NCBI RefSeq assembly: GCF_023556315.2
Contig: NZ_CP116221.1
Coordinates: 3,424,001 to 3,488,000, forward strand
Source of the DNA: Psychroserpens ponticola
GTDB taxonomy: Bacteria; Bacteroidota; Bacteroidia; Flavobacteriales; Flavobacteriaceae
Length of the DNA stretch: 64,000 nucleotides
Direction of reading: 5' to 3'
A program made the translations under genes and the position numbers. The notes below the pieces were generated by a model. It searched no databases and was not told where the DNA came from. It was given only the letters and a program-made list of their open reading frames with translations. This document shows, piece after piece, positions 1 to 8,826 of the stretch. Within the stretch, counting starts at the first letter, position 1; every line of letters starts with the position of its first letter.

Positions 1-2
1 AT

Positions 3-782
3 TCTAACCAATTAGGAAATCATGTAACTTTTGATGGAGGAGGTAGTGATCCTGAAATACAGTTTACTCCAGTAACTTCTGGAGCAATATATGCGTCTTT
101 TCTAATAAATATTACTGACAATGCATCTGTTGACACACCTGGTTACTTTGCCGTATTAGGTGGTTTTGATGCTAGATTATGGACTGTTCCTGGAACAAAT
201 CCTGGTGAATATCAAATAGGTATTTCTAATGTAAACACAGCTCCAACTGCTGGTGAACTTGACTCAACTGTTCTTACTACTGGAACTACAGCATTTATAG
301 TTATGAGTTATGATTTAACTACAGGTACAATTAGTGCTTGGGTTAATCCTAGTGATGCAACTTTTGGAGGTTCTGCTCCCACAGCTAGTGCTTCATCTAC
401 TGAGAGTGGTGATGTTGTAACAAGTTTTAACCAATTTGCAATTAGACAAGATTCAACTAATGAAACAGCATTTACACTTTTTGATGAGTTACGTATAGGA
501 ACATCTTGGGCTGATGTTACTCCAACTACACTTTCAATTGATGATTTTAGCTCAAATAGATTTAAAGTATATCCAAACCCAACATCTTTAGGATATGTAA
601 ATATTGCAAGTGCTAATAGCGAAGCTATTTCTGTTACTGTTTTTGACATTTTAGGAAAACAAGTCATTAATGAAACATTAAGCAATAACCGTTTAAATGT
701 ATCTGCTCTTAATACTGGAGTTTACATTATGAAGGTAACGCAAAATAATGCTTCAGTTACTAAAAAATTAATCATTAAGTAA
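3..782 (+). CDS. T9SS type A sorting domain-containing secreted protein (5' truncated)
   Basis: The frame is open from the window edge to the stop at 780-782, so the start lies upstream. The visible 259 residues hold a beta-rich, Gly/Thr/Ser/Asn-rich region ending in FDELRIGTSWADVTP, a pattern I associate with LamG-like lectin modules of secreted Bacteroidota proteins. The last 80 residues are a classic T9SS type A C-terminal domain: the KVYPNP motif, then VFDILGKQV, a LNTGVYIMKV strand and a basic KKLIIK end. It should be exported by Sec, crossed over the outer membrane by T9SS and anchored at the surface. The substrate or enzymatic role is not visible. A strong intrinsic terminator follows. 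Confidence 0.85.
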   Translation, partial: SNQLGNHVTFDGGGSDPEIQFTPVTSGAIYASFLINITDNASVDTPGYFAVLGGFDARLWTVPGTNPGEYQIGISNVNTAPTAGELDSTVLTTGTTAFIVMSYDLTTGTISAWVNPSDATFGGSAPTASASSTESGDVVTSFNQFAIRQDSTNETAFTLFDELRIGTSWADVTPTTLSIDDFSSNRFKVYPNPTSLGYVNIASANSEAISVTVFDILGKQVINETLSNNRLNVSALNTGVYIMKVTQNNASVTKKLIIK

Positions 783-806
783 TTACTTAATTTTTAAAAC
801 ACATTT

Positions 807-838
807 AAAAGCGTTGTCTATTGGCAACGCTTTTTCTT
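807..838 (+). terminator. Intrinsic terminator after the T9SS protein gene
   Basis: Ten-base-pair stem (AAAAGCGTTG / CAACGCTTTT) with a short loop, followed by a T-rich run. It ends the upstream secreted-protein transcript, and the promoter of the next gene begins directly after it. Confidence 0.85.
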
Positions 839-844
839 TTTGTC

Positions 845-852
845 TACTTTTG
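845..852 (+). promoter_or_regulatory. TAnnTTTG promoter element of the acyl-protein synthetase gene
   Basis: TACTTTTG matches the Bacteroidota -7 consensus and ends only five bases before the ATG at 858. The transcript would be leaderless or nearly so. Confidence 0.6.
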
Positions 853-857
853 CTATA

Positions 858-1838
858 ATGATAAACATTCAGGATATCTTTTCAATGTCTTCGGAAGACA
901 GATTCAATGCTATGGCATTGGATGTTTTTAAATTTCAGTTTGATAACAATCCTGTGTATCGTTCTTTTTGTGATTTGTTATACAAGCACCCAAGCGATAT
1001 CAAACGTATTGAAGACATTCCATTTTTACCCATTCAGTTTTTCAAAAGCCATGAGGTTTTAAGTTCTAAAAATTCAATTGAAACTACATTTTCAAGTAGT
1101 GGTACTACTGGAAGTTTAACAAGCAAGCATCATGTAACCGATTTAAACATTTACGAAAAAAGCTTCAGAAAAGGGTTTCAAGAGTTTTATGGAAACATTG
1201 AAGACTATGTCATCTTAGCTTTATTGCCTAGTTATTTAGAACGACAAGGCTCGTCTTTGATTTATATGGTGAATGATATGATAGAACACTCTAAACATCC
1301 TGAAAGTGGGTTTTATTTAGATAGTATTTCAGAATTAAAAGAACAGCTTATCACTTTAGATTCAAAAGGACAAAAAGTACTTCTGATAGGTGTTTCATTT
1401 GCTTTGTTAGATGTGGTTGAAACCTATCAATTTCAGCTTAAAAATACGATTGTCATGGAAACTGGTGGCATGAAAGGTCGCAGAAAAGAATTGGTTCGTG
1501 CTGAATTACATTCTATCTTAAAAGAAGGCTTTGGTGTTTCAAATATTCATAGTGAATATGGCATGACCGAATTATTAAGTCAAGGATATTCTAAAGGAAA
1601 CGGCGTTTTCGAATGTCCAAATTGGATGCGAATACTAACACGAGATCCAGAAGATGCACTTACACTTCAACAACATCAAAAAACTGGTGGAATTAATGTC
1701 ATTGACTTAGCAAACATCAATTCTTGTTCATTTATCGCAACTCAAGATTTAGGCAGAGTTGAAAAAGATGGTTCATTTGAAATTATTGGTCGATTTGATT
1801 CTAGTGATATTAGAGGCTGTAATTTAATGGTGTTGTAA
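858..1838 (+). CDS. LuxE/acyl-protein synthetase family protein
   Basis: 326-residue ANL-type adenylating enzyme of the LuxE family, which activates or transfers acyl groups with ATP. It shows the Ser/Thr/Gly-rich phosphate-binding motif SSSGTTGS (about residue 80), a METGGMKGRR segment, the HSEYGMTELL motif typical of adenylate formers, and a C-terminal IGRFDSSDIRG hinge. There is no luxCDAB operon, so a light-emitting role is unlikely; related Bacteroidota proteins are usually described as acyl transferases of unknown substrate. I chose ATG 858 over the in-frame TTG at 840 because a TAnnTTTG promoter sits between them. It stands alone between two terminators. Confidence 0.85.
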   Translation: MINIQDIFSMSSEDRFNAMALDVFKFQFDNNPVYRSFCDLLYKHPSDIKRIEDIPFLPIQFFKSHEVLSSKNSIETTFSSSGTTGSLTSKHHVTDLNIYEKSFRKGFQEFYGNIEDYVILALLPSYLERQGSSLIYMVNDMIEHSKHPESGFYLDSISELKEQLITLDSKGQKVLLIGVSFALLDVVETYQFQLKNTIVMETGGMKGRRKELVRAELHSILKEGFGVSNIHSEYGMTELLSQGYSKGNGVFECPNWMRILTRDPEDALTLQQHQKTGGINVIDLANINSCSFIATQDLGRVEKDGSFEIIGRFDSSDIRGCNLMVL

Positions 1839-1956
1839 AATACTTTGTAAGGTTTCAAAATAAAGTGAGACAAATGATAATGAAGCTATAATTCAAGAAT
1901 AGTTTAGAGTTCTATGAAAAAGAAAAATTAGCTTCAACCGTTGGTTGGTTAATGTT

Positions 1957-1986
1957 AAACGCCTCATCAAATGATGAGGCGTTTTT
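1957..1986 (+). terminator. Intrinsic terminator after the LuxE-like gene
   Basis: Twelve-base-pair perfect stem (AAACGCCTCATC / GATGAGGCGTTT) with an AAAT loop and a T-rich tail, 118 bp downstream of the stop codon. Nothing gene-like is seen between the stop and the hairpin. Confidence 0.8.
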
Positions 1987-1990
1987 CTTT

Positions 1991-2059
1991 CCTGCAAGGT
2001 CTTTGGGACCTTGTAGGTTTGAAGAGCGAATACCAACAAGGTCCCAAAGACCTTGCAGG
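1991..2059. repeat. Composite inverted repeat between convergent genes
   Basis: Two perfect 24-bp arms (1991-2014 and 2036-2059) are reverse complements of each other, separated by 21 bp. Each arm is itself a hairpin (CAAGGTC / GACCTTG with a five-base loop). The element lies between the LuxE-like terminator and the 3' end of tyrS, and resembles small palindromic intergenic elements scattered through Flavobacteriia genomes. It may also act as the tyrS terminator. Confidence 0.8.
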
Positions 2060-2073
2060 ATAATCAACCTCAT

Positions 2074-3369
2074 TTAAACAACTTTTATAATATAAGTATT
2101 TTTCTTTCCTTTATTTAAAATGATGTACTTATCATTGATTAAATCATCATCAGATAATTGATAGTCTTCTTTCACCTTTTCTTTATTCACTGCAACTGCA
2201 TTTTCTTTTAAGGCACGTCGAGCTTCACTATTAGACGCTAAGAAATTTGTTTTAGCTGCTAAAGCTCCAATCATATCTAAACCAGATGTCAAGTCTGCCT
2301 TAGGCAGTTCAGCTTGAGGCACACCTTCAAACACATCTAAAAAAGTGTGTTCATCTAAGGTTTTTATATCTGCTTTGAAGGTTTTACTGAACAAGATATT
2401 AGACGCTTTCTCTGCATTTTCGAAATCAGTTTTTGAATGTACCATTGTTGTAATCTCTTCAGCTAAACGTTTTTGCAAACCTCTTTGGTGAGGTGCTTCT
2501 TGATGTGCTACAACAATACTTTTAATATCTTCTTCGGTGAGGAATGTGAAAATTTTGATATACTTTTCTGCATCTTCATCACTAGAATTTAACCAATATT
2601 GATAAAATTTATATGGCGACGTTCTGTTAGCATCCAACCAAACGTTTCCACCTTCAGACTTACCAAATTTAGAACCATCACTTTTAGTAATTAACGGACA
2701 AGTAATTGCAAAACCTTTTCCTTTTCCTACACGTCTAATTAATTCGGTACCTGTTGTAATATTTCCCCATTGATCACTTCCTCCCATTTGAATACTACAA
2801 TTATTCTCTCTGTATAAATGTAAGAAATCATAACCTTGAACGAGTTGATATGTGAATTCTGTAAATGACATTCCGTCACTAGATTCAGAAGAAATTCTAT
2901 TCTTTACAGAATCTTTAGCCATCATATAATTGACCGTTATATGTTTTCCCACATCACGAATAAACTCCAGAAACGAGAATTCTTTCATCCAATCATAGTT
3001 ATTAACCAATTCCGCTGAATTAGGAACATCACTTTCAAAATCTAAAAAATGAGCTAATTGTTTTTTTATAGCATTTTGGTTATGACGCAATGTTTTTTCA
3101 TCTAACAAGTTACGCTCGCTAGATTTCCCTGAAGGATCACCAATCATTCCTGTTGCTCCACCAACCAAAGCAAACGGCTTATGTCCACAACGCTGATAAT
3201 GTGCCAATAACATGATTGGAACGAGATTTCCTATATGCAAAGAATCTGCAGTTGGATCAAAACCAACATATGCAGAACGCATCTCTTCCATTAAATGATC
3301 TTCTGCTCCAGGCATTGTATCATGTACCATTCCTCTCCACTGTAACTCTTCAACAAAATTTTTAATCAT
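2074..3369 (-). CDS. tyrS: Tyrosine--tRNA ligase
   Basis: 431-residue class I aminoacyl-tRNA synthetase that charges tRNA-Tyr with tyrosine in the cytoplasm. The Rossmann domain carries the HIGH-type motif as SLHIGNL (residues 44-50) and the KMSKS loop as KFGKSEGG (about 234-241), both typical of bacterial Tyr[11 protein letters not shown] is the tyrosine-site signature. The C-terminal 70 residues have the S4-like RNA-binding fold ([14 protein letters not shown]). Length fits the bacterial family (about 420-430). It is a monocistronic gene with its own TAnnTTTG promoter. Confidence 0.98.
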   Translation of the reverse strand: MIKNFVEELQWRGMVHDTMPGAEDHLMEEMRSAYVGFDPTADSLHIGNLVPIMLLAHYQRCGHKPFALVGGATGMIGDPSGKSSERNLLDEKTLRHNQNAIKKQLAHFLDFESDVPNSAELVNNYDWMKEFSFLEFIRDVGKHITVNYMMAKDSVKNRISSESSDGMSFTEFTYQLVQGYDFLHLYRENNCSIQMGGSDQWGNITTGTELIRRVGKGKGFAITCPLITKSDGSKFGKSEGGNVWLDANRTSPYKFYQYWLNSSDEDAEKYIKIFTFLTEEDIKSIVVAHQEAPHQRGLQKRLAEEITTMVHSKTDFENAEKASNILFSKTFKADIKTLDEHTFLDVFEGVPQAELPKADLTSGLDMIGALAAKTNFLASNSEARRALKENAVAVNKEKVKEDYQLSDDDLINDKYIILNKGKKNTYIIKVV

Positions 3370-3396
3370 AACCTATAATAAATTAGTAATCTTTGG

Positions 3397-3404
3397 CAAA
3401 TATA
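3397..3404 (-). promoter_or_regulatory. TAnnTTTG promoter element of tyrS
   Basis: On the minus strand TATATTTG lies 28 bp upstream of the tyrS ATG, matching the Bacteroidota -7 consensus. Confidence 0.6.
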
Positions 3405-3514
3405 GATTTATAGCACAAAAGAAAAAAGACTAATTTTACAATAAACTCTATTAAACGTTTTCAATTGGCTGCAAAATGTTCTTATATTCCAATATTCTTA
3501 TTCTTTTTACTTCG

Positions 3515-3522
3515 TAACTTTG
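3515..3522 (+). promoter_or_regulatory. TAnnTTTG promoter element of the SDR gene
   Basis: TAACTTTG at this position predicts a start near 3528 and a leader of about 75 nt before the ATG at 3602. A four-codon open frame (ATG at 3525, stop TAA) lies right at the predicted transcript start. Confidence 0.55.
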
Positions 3523-3601
3523 CTATGAAGCGCAAATAACAATTCATATTGAAATAAAATACCTATTTTTCGCTTCAATCAAAATGATTAAAGGAGTTCA
3601 T

Positions 3602-4618
3602 ATGATTTTAGTAACTGGAGGAACAGGATTAGTTGGATCACATTTATTGTACAAACTTGTTCGTGAAAACGAACATGTAAGAGCAATTTATAGAAGATCA
3701 CATACCCTAAAACGTGTAAAACATGTATTCTCTTATTACTGCGAAAATCATAACGAACTTTACAATAAAATTGAATGGGTTGAAGCCGATTTAAATGATG
3801 TTCCTGCACTAGAATTCGCTTTTAAAGATATAGACTATGTTTATCACTGCGCTGCTTTTGTAAGTTTTGAACCCAACAAATACTATCAACTTAGAAATAT
3901 TAACATTGAAGGAACTGCTAATATTGTTAACCTTTGTGTTTCAAACCGTATCAAAAAACTTTGCTATGTGAGTTCAATTGCAGCTATTGGACATGAACCT
4001 AATCCTGAGCAATTAATAACAGAGAAAACCGAATGGAATCCAGAAGAAGATAATAGTGTTTATGCAATTACTAAATATGGAGCTGAAATGGAAGTCTGGA
4101 GAGGCACTCAAGAAGGTGTGCCAGCTGTTATAGTAAATCCAGGAATTATTTTAGGTCCTGGATATTGGAAAGGTGGTAGTAGCGGAAATTTGTTTAGACT
4201 GATACATAAAGGGATGACATATTTTTCTTCAGGCTCATCTGGATATGTTAATGTTTGGGATGTAAGCGACATCATGTATAAATTAATGAAGTCTGATATT
4301 ATTAACGAACGTTATATTTTAGTATCTGAAAATCTATCATTTAAAGCATTTCAGGAAAAAGTAGCTCAAACCCTAAATGTAAAACCTGCAAAAAAGGAAA
4401 TTAGCCTTATGATTTTAGAAATTGGTTGGCGTTTAGATTGGCTTTCCAGTAAACTGCTTGGAAGACGAAGAAAACTCTCAAAACAACTGGCTAAATCTAT
4501 TAGAACTAAAACGGTTTATGACAATTCTAAAATTAAAAACGCTATACAAACAGAGTTTAATAGTATTAATAATTCTATAGAAAAGGTCTCTGAATATTAT
4601 TTAAAAGACACGAATTAA
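3602..4618 (+). CDS. NAD-dependent epimerase/dehydratase (extended SDR) family protein
   Basis: 338-residue extended short-chain dehydrogenase/reductase. The N-terminus MILVTGGTGLVGSHLL holds the glycine-rich NAD(P)-binding motif, and the catalytic YxxxK is YAITK (about residue 154-158) after a SSIAAIG strand. The last 70 residues are basic and may touch membrane or nucleic acid. The substrate is not evident; relatives act on nucleotide sugars, sterols or flavonoid-like compounds. I prefer the ATG at 3602, which has AGGAG seven bases upstream and places the Rossmann motif at the N-terminus, over the ATG at 3584. It converges with and overlaps by four bases the DUF4296 gene. Confidence 0.85.
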   Translation: MILVTGGTGLVGSHLLYKLVRENEHVRAIYRRSHTLKRVKHVFSYYCENHNELYNKIEWVEADLNDVPALEFAFKDIDYVYHCAAFVSFEPNKYYQLRNINIEGTANIVNLCVSNRIKKLCYVSSIAAIGHEPNPEQLITEKTEWNPEEDNSVYAITKYGAEMEVWRGTQEGVPAVIVNPGIILGPGYWKGGSSGNLFRLIHKGMTYFSSGSSGYVNVWDVSDIMYKLMKSDIINERYILVSENLSFKAFQEKVAQTLNVKPAKKEISLMILEIGWRLDWLSSKLLGRRRKLSKQLAKSIRTKTVYDNSKIKNAIQTEFNSINNSIEKVSEYYLKDTN

Positions 4619-5064
4619 GTTTTGGCTTTTTTTAATTTCTTAGACTTTAATTTTGGCAAGGAATCTCCAAGTTTTTTTATAGAATCAAGTCTTCTCTTTT
4701 TTTGTTTTTCTATGAGGTCAATCTCTTTTTGAAATTTATCTTTTTTGACTTTAATTCTTTTAGCAACTTTATTAATCATTTCATCGTACGCCTTAATATC
4801 ATATGCGTAATACGCATTACTTTTAACAAATTGAAGACTGTCTATTTGATATTTTTCGAAGATATATGCATCAGGTGTAACATTATTTTGTTCTAGAATT
4901 CTTTTGTCAGTTCCTTTGGCTGCATTAAATACAAATACATCAAAAAGTATGTTGACCATATCATTTTTAGCAATCAAATTATCAGGTTTTTTAGGCTTCT
5001 CGATCTTATTACAAGCAAAGCAAATCCCAAAAATGAACACTAAAAGGCTTATACGTTTTATCAT
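4615..5064 (-). CDS. DUF4296 domain-containing lipoprotein
   Basis: 149 residues with a lipoprotein signal (FIFGICFAC, lipidated Cys at about residue 18), a DUF4296 region (about 30-105) and a very Lys-rich helical tail from residue 105 on. The start codon overlaps the dihydroorotase stop by four bases (ATGA), so the two are translationally coupled. DUF4296 proteins are usually found next to dihydroorotase in Flavobacteriia; their function is unknown. It should sit in the periplasm tethered to a membrane. Confidence 0.85.
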   Translation of the reverse strand: MIKRISLLVFIFGICFACNKIEKPKKPDNLIAKNDMVNILFDVFVFNAAKGTDKRILEQNNVTPDAYIFEKYQIDSLQFVKSNAYYAYDIKAYDEMINKVAKRIKVKKDKFQKEIDLIEKQKKRRLDSIKKLGDSLPKLKSKKLKKAKT

Positions 5065-6407
5065 CTGTTAAAAGTTAATCGTTTACCAGCTTTAACATCA
5101 ATGATCTTAAAATTATTGTAAGCTAAAGCTCCATTTACAAATGTGTGCGTAATTCTAGATTTAAATGTTGTGCCTTCAAAAGGAGACCAACCACATTTAT
5201 ATAAAATATTTTCTTTGTTAACAGACCAAGGGTTATTGATGTCAATGACTACTAAATCTGCAAAGTAACCAGGTTTTATATAGCCACGCTTCTCTACTTC
5301 AAATAAAATTGAAGGGTTATGACACATTTTTTCAGCTATTTTCTCTAATGATATTTTCCCTCTATGAAACATTTCTATCATGGCAACAAAAGCGTGCTGA
5401 ACTAAGGGTCCACCTGAAGGAGCTTTTGTATAAATCCCTCTTTTTTCTTCTAATGTATGAGGTGCATGATCTGTTGCGATAACGTCAATTCTATCATCTA
5501 ATAAAGCTTTCCAAAGTTGATCTCTATCTTTAGCCGTTTTAACCGCTGGATTCCATTTAATAAAGGTGCCTTTTTTTTCATAATCTTCATCACTAAACCA
5601 TAAATGATGAATACAAACTTCAGCAGTAATCTTTTTATCTTTTAACGGAATTTTATTGGAAAACAAACTTGTCTCCTTTCCAGTAGATAGATGAAATACA
5701 TGTAATCGTGCGCCAGTTTTTTTGGCTAGCTCAATCGCTTTTGATGACGAAATATAACAAGCGTCTTCACTTCTAATAATAGGATGTTTACTTATAGGAA
5801 TATCTTCACCATATTGATCGATATGTTCTTGAAGATTCTTTTTTATGGTCGCTTCATCTTCACAATGCACAGAAATAACCATATTGGTACTACTGAATAT
5901 TTTTTCTAATACTTTAGGATTATCAACTAGCATATTTCCAGTTGAGGATCCTAAAAATAATTTTAATCCTGCAACCGATTTTGGATCGACCTTTAAAATT
6001 TCGTCTAGATTGTCGTTAGTGCCACCAAACATAAATGAATAATTCGCAGAAGACGTTTTAGAAGCTATATTAAATTTATGCTCTAAGGCTTCAACTGTAG
6101 TTGTTTGCGGATTAGTATTAGGCATTTCTATAAAAGAGGTAATTCCACCAGCAATTGCAGCTTTAGATTCCGTTTCAATATTAGCTTTATGTGTAAGACC
6201 TGGCTCTCTAAAATGAACTTGATCATCAATAGCTCCGGGAAACACATAATTGCCTTCAACATCAATAATAATTACATCAGCAGATTTTGCACTTATAGAA
6301 TCTGAAACCTCTTTAATAATATCGTCTTCAATTAAAATATCACCTTCAGTAATTTTGCCTTCATTAACAATTCTGGCATTTTTAATAAGTGTCGTCTTTT
6401 TTATCAT
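5061..6407 (-). CDS. pyrC: Dihydroorotase
   Basis: 448-residue amidohydrolase-superfamily enzyme that closes N-carbamoyl-aspartate to dihydroorotate in pyrimidine synthesis. Visible motifs: IDDQVHFREPG (about residues 61-71, metal site), the lysine in VAGLKLFLGSSTGN that would be carbamylated, HCEDE, HVFHLSTG, and ATDHAPH with the catalytic Asp (about 311). In the first motif the usual HxH is QxH, which is common among Bacteroidota members as far as I know. It is the second gene of an operon with the glycosyltransferase upstream (34-bp gap) and DUF4296 downstream (four-base overlap). Confidence 0.93.
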   Translation of the reverse strand: MIKKTTLIKNARIVNEGKITEGDILIEDDIIKEVSDSISAKSADVIIIDVEGNYVFPGAIDDQVHFREPGLTHKANIETESKAAIAGGITSFIEMPNTNPQTTTVEALEHKFNIASKTSSANYSFMFGGTNDNLDEILKVDPKSVAGLKLFLGSSTGNMLVDNPKVLEKIFSSTNMVISVHCEDEATIKKNLQEHIDQYGEDIPISKHPIIRSEDACYISSSKAIELAKKTGARLHVFHLSTGKETSLFSNKIPLKDKKITAEVCIHHLWFSDEDYEKKGTFIKWNPAVKTAKDRDQLWKALLDDRIDVIATDHAPHTLEEKRGIYTKAPSGGPLVQHAFVAMIEMFHRGKISLEKIAEKMCHNPSILFEVEKRGYIKPGYFADLVVIDINNPWSVNKENILYKCGWSPFEGTTFKSRITHTFVNGALAYNNFKIIDVKAGKRLTFNR

Positions 6408-6441
6408 TTATATTAATTTCTCAATCTATAAGATACGCTTC

Positions 6442-7167
6442 TTATTTGTTAAAAACACTTTTTAACTTCATATTAATAACACCAAAAATAGCTTCAGAAA
6501 TAATACTTCCACTCATTTTTGATTTCCCTTTAGTTCTATCTGTAAAAATAACTGGAACTTCAATAATTTTAAATTCTTTTAAATAGGCTTTAAACTTCAT
6601 TTCAATCTGAAAGGCATAACCAACAAACTTAATGTTATTTAAATCAATTGCTTCCAACACGTTTCTCTTATAACAAACAAAACCAGCTGTGGTGTCATGA
6701 ATTTTCATTCTGGTAATAAATCTCACATATTTAGAAGCAAAATAAGACAACAATAAACGCTTCATATCCCAATTCACAACATTTATATTATTGTTTATAT
6801 ATCGAGAACCTATAGACATGTCTGCCTTATTTAAAGCACATGAATTATACAGTTTAATAAGGTCTTTTGGATCATGAGAAAAATCGGCATCCATTTCAAA
6901 AATGAAATCATAATGTTTTTCCAAGCACCATTTAAAACCAGCAATATATGCAGAACCTAAACCTGTTTTTTCTTGTCGTGATAATAAAAAAAGTTGGCCA
7001 TTAAATTCTAGTTGTAACTCTTTAACTTTTAGACCAGTTAAATCTGGTGAGTTATCATCAACAACCAAGATATCAAATGCTTTTTCTTTAGAAAATACAG
7101 CTCTAATTATAGCTTCTATATTTTCTATTTCATTATAAGTTGGTATAATGACTATTGCATCTCTCAT
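6442..7167 (-). CDS. Polyprenol monophosphomannose synthase (GT2 family glycosyltransferase)
   Basis: 241-residue GT-A fold glycosyltransferase resembling DPM1. Motifs: IIPTYNEIENI at the N-terminus, VVDDNSPD (about residue 35-42), the metal-binding EMDADFSHDP (about 92-101), and a GSRYI segment. There is no C-terminal membrane domain, so this is the catalytic soluble type that transfers mannose from GDP-mannose to a polyprenyl phosphate at the inner membrane. It is the first gene of the operon with dihydroorotase, and has a TAnnTTTG promoter 38 bp upstream. Confidence 0.88.
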   Translation of the reverse strand: MRDAIVIIPTYNEIENIEAIIRAVFSKEKAFDILVVDDNSPDLTGLKVKELQLEFNGQLFLLSRQEKTGLGSAYIAGFKWCLEKHYDFIFEMDADFSHDPKDLIKLYNSCALNKADMSIGSRYINNNINVVNWDMKRLLLSYFASKYVRFITRMKIHDTTAGFVCYKRNVLEAIDLNNIKFVGYAFQIEMKFKAYLKEFKIIEVPVIFTDRTKGKSKMSGSIISEAIFGVINMKLKSVFNK

Positions 7168-7204
7168 TACTATTATCTAATCGTATTTTTTTTAATACCT
7201 ATGA

Positions 7205-7212
7205 CAAAAGTA
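7205..7212 (-). promoter_or_regulatory. TAnnTTTG promoter element of the polyprenol-mannose synthase operon
   Basis: Minus-strand TACTTTTG 38 bp upstream of the first start codon; the only good -7 match in this divergent intergenic region. Confidence 0.55.
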
Positions 7213-7331
7213 AGTTTTTAAACGAATAATTAAACAGTAAAAATCATAAACAATGTTAATCTTAATAAATCTCTGAAAAGTAATGAAATGTAAAGTATTA
7301 GAACATCAAATTTTCTTTATAATTTTACGCT

Positions 7332-7985
7332 ATGCTTAGAGAAGTCATATCTAACGATTGGTTTACCATTTTTTTAATATTAGGATTAACCTTTATCACC
7401 TTATGTAAATATTTATTTGCAGTAAGATTTAAAGATTTTATAGCAGTAATAGGCAATTCTAAATACTTAAAAATATATACTAGAGATCAAAAATTTATTG
7501 ATGGTTTTGATGCGCTTTTATTTCTTAACCTAATCATTTCAGTATCTATATTTTCATATATTGTTTATGCCTCATTAGTGAGTCCTTCGGAATTTAATCT
7601 CACACACTTTTTCAAACTTATTTTCGGTATTGGTGTGCTATTTTTAATTAAAGTGCTTTTGGAACGTTTATTAGGAAGTGTTTTTGAAATTGATTCGATA
7701 ATGGATTCCTATTTATTTCAAAAAACAACATTTAAAAATTATATTGGGTTTATTTTACTCCCAATCAATTGCATATTGATTTATACAATAACTCCAACAA
7801 AACCTATAATTTACTCATGTATAGGTTTGATTATTTTAATAAATCTGATCGGATTTATTAGTACATTTAAAAACAATCAAAAATTATTAATACGTAATTT
7901 ATTCTATTTTATTTTGTATCTTTGCGCTCTTGAAATTGGACCCTATCTGATTTTATATAAGTTAATTAAAGATTTTAACGCTTAA
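7332..7985 (+). CDS. DUF4271 domain-containing membrane protein
   Basis: 217 residues with about six hydrophobic segments (around residues 10-27, 62-83, 95-112, 138-153, 158-176, 190-210) and the short polar C-terminus of DUF4271 proteins. No catalytic motif is visible. Its partner is the uroporphyrinogen-III synthase-like gene nine bases downstream, an order widely kept in Flavobacteriia; the function is unknown. It should reside in the inner membrane. Confidence 0.85.
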   Translation: MLREVISNDWFTIFLILGLTFITLCKYLFAVRFKDFIAVIGNSKYLKIYTRDQKFIDGFDALLFLNLIISVSIFSYIVYASLVSPSEFNLTHFFKLIFGIGVLFLIKVLLERLLGSVFEIDSIMDSYLFQKTTFKNYIGFILLPINCILIYTITPTKPIIYSCIGLIILINLIGFISTFKNNQKLLIRNLFYFILYLCALEIGPYLILYKLIKDFNA

Positions 7986-7994
7986 AACACTTTA

Positions 7995-8753
7995 ATGAAT
8001 ATGACGAAAGTGAAAACGATTTTAGTATCACAACCTGAGCCTAAAATAGAGAACTCGCCTTACTTTGACCTTCAAGAAAAGCAAAAAGTAAAAATAGATT
8101 TCCGACCATTTATTCATGTTGAAGGAGTAGAAGCTAAAGACGTAAGGCAACAAAAAGTTGATCTTTCTAACTATACAGCCATCATACTAACCAGTAGAAA
8201 TTCTGTAGATCATTTCTTTAGAGTCGCTGAAGAAATGCGATTTAAAGTTCCAGATTCAATGAAATATTTTTGCCAATCTGAGGCTGTCGCTTATTATTTA
8301 CAAAAGTATGTTGTTTATAGAAAACGAAAAATTTATGTTGGTAAACGTACTTTCGCAGATTTAACACCTTTAATTAAAAAATATAAAGACGAAAGTTTCT
8401 TATTACCAACTACAGATAAACTGAAACCAGAAGTTCCAGAAATTTTAGACGGTTTAAGTGTTAAGTGGAAACAAGCTACTTTTTATAAAACTGTAATTAG
8501 TGACCTTTCAGATTTAGCAAATGTTTATTATGATATTTTAGTATTTTTTAGCCCTTCAGGAATTGAATCATTATTTCATAATTTTCCAGAATTTAAACAA
8601 AATGATACGCGTATCGCTGTTTTTGGAAATACAACCATAAAAGCTGTAGAATCTCATGGATTAAGAGTTGATATTGCAGCACCTACTCCTGAAACACCAT
8701 CTATGACAATGGCATTGGAAAAATATATAGAAAAGACGAATAAAGGAAAATAA
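7995..8753 (+). CDS. hemD: Uroporphyrinogen-III synthase family protein
   Basis: 252 residues with the two-lobe HemD fold: N-terminal TILVSQPEP, an IILTSRNSVDHFF segment (the TS.N.V motif, about 60-72), and VFFSPSGIESLF with VFGNTTIKAVESHG in the second lobe (about 176-215). HemD rearranges hydroxymethylbilane to uroporphyrinogen III for haem synthesis. HemD sequences are very divergent, so the family is firm but the specific activity is less so. It is co-transcribed with DUF4271. A second ATG at 8001 is a possible start. Confidence 0.85.
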   Translation: MNMTKVKTILVSQPEPKIENSPYFDLQEKQKVKIDFRPFIHVEGVEAKDVRQQKVDLSNYTAIILTSRNSVDHFFRVAEEMRFKVPDSMKYFCQSEAVAYYLQKYVVYRKRKIYVGKRTFADLTPLIKKYKDESFLLPTTDKLKPEVPEILDGLSVKWKQATFYKTVISDLSDLANVYYDILVFFSPSGIESLFHNFPEFKQNDTRIAVFGNTTIKAVESHGLRVDIAAPTPETPSMTMALEKYIEKTNKGK

Positions 8754-8772
8754 TATATTCTTTATACATATT

Positions 8773-8806
8773 AAAAAAAGCGATTTCAATTAGAAATCGC
8801 TTTTTT
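8773..8806. terminator. Bidirectional terminator between hemD and pckA
   Basis: Fourteen-base-pair stem (AAAAAAGCGATTTC / GAAATCGCTTTTTT) with A and T runs on both sides, so it can stop transcription from both converging genes. Confidence 0.85.
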
Positions 8807-8826
8807 TGTTTAACACTTATAACTAA

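Noticed and set aside
858-1838. Bioluminescence (lux) function
   Set aside because: Only a LuxE-family protein is present; no luxA, luxB, luxC or luxD gene is near.
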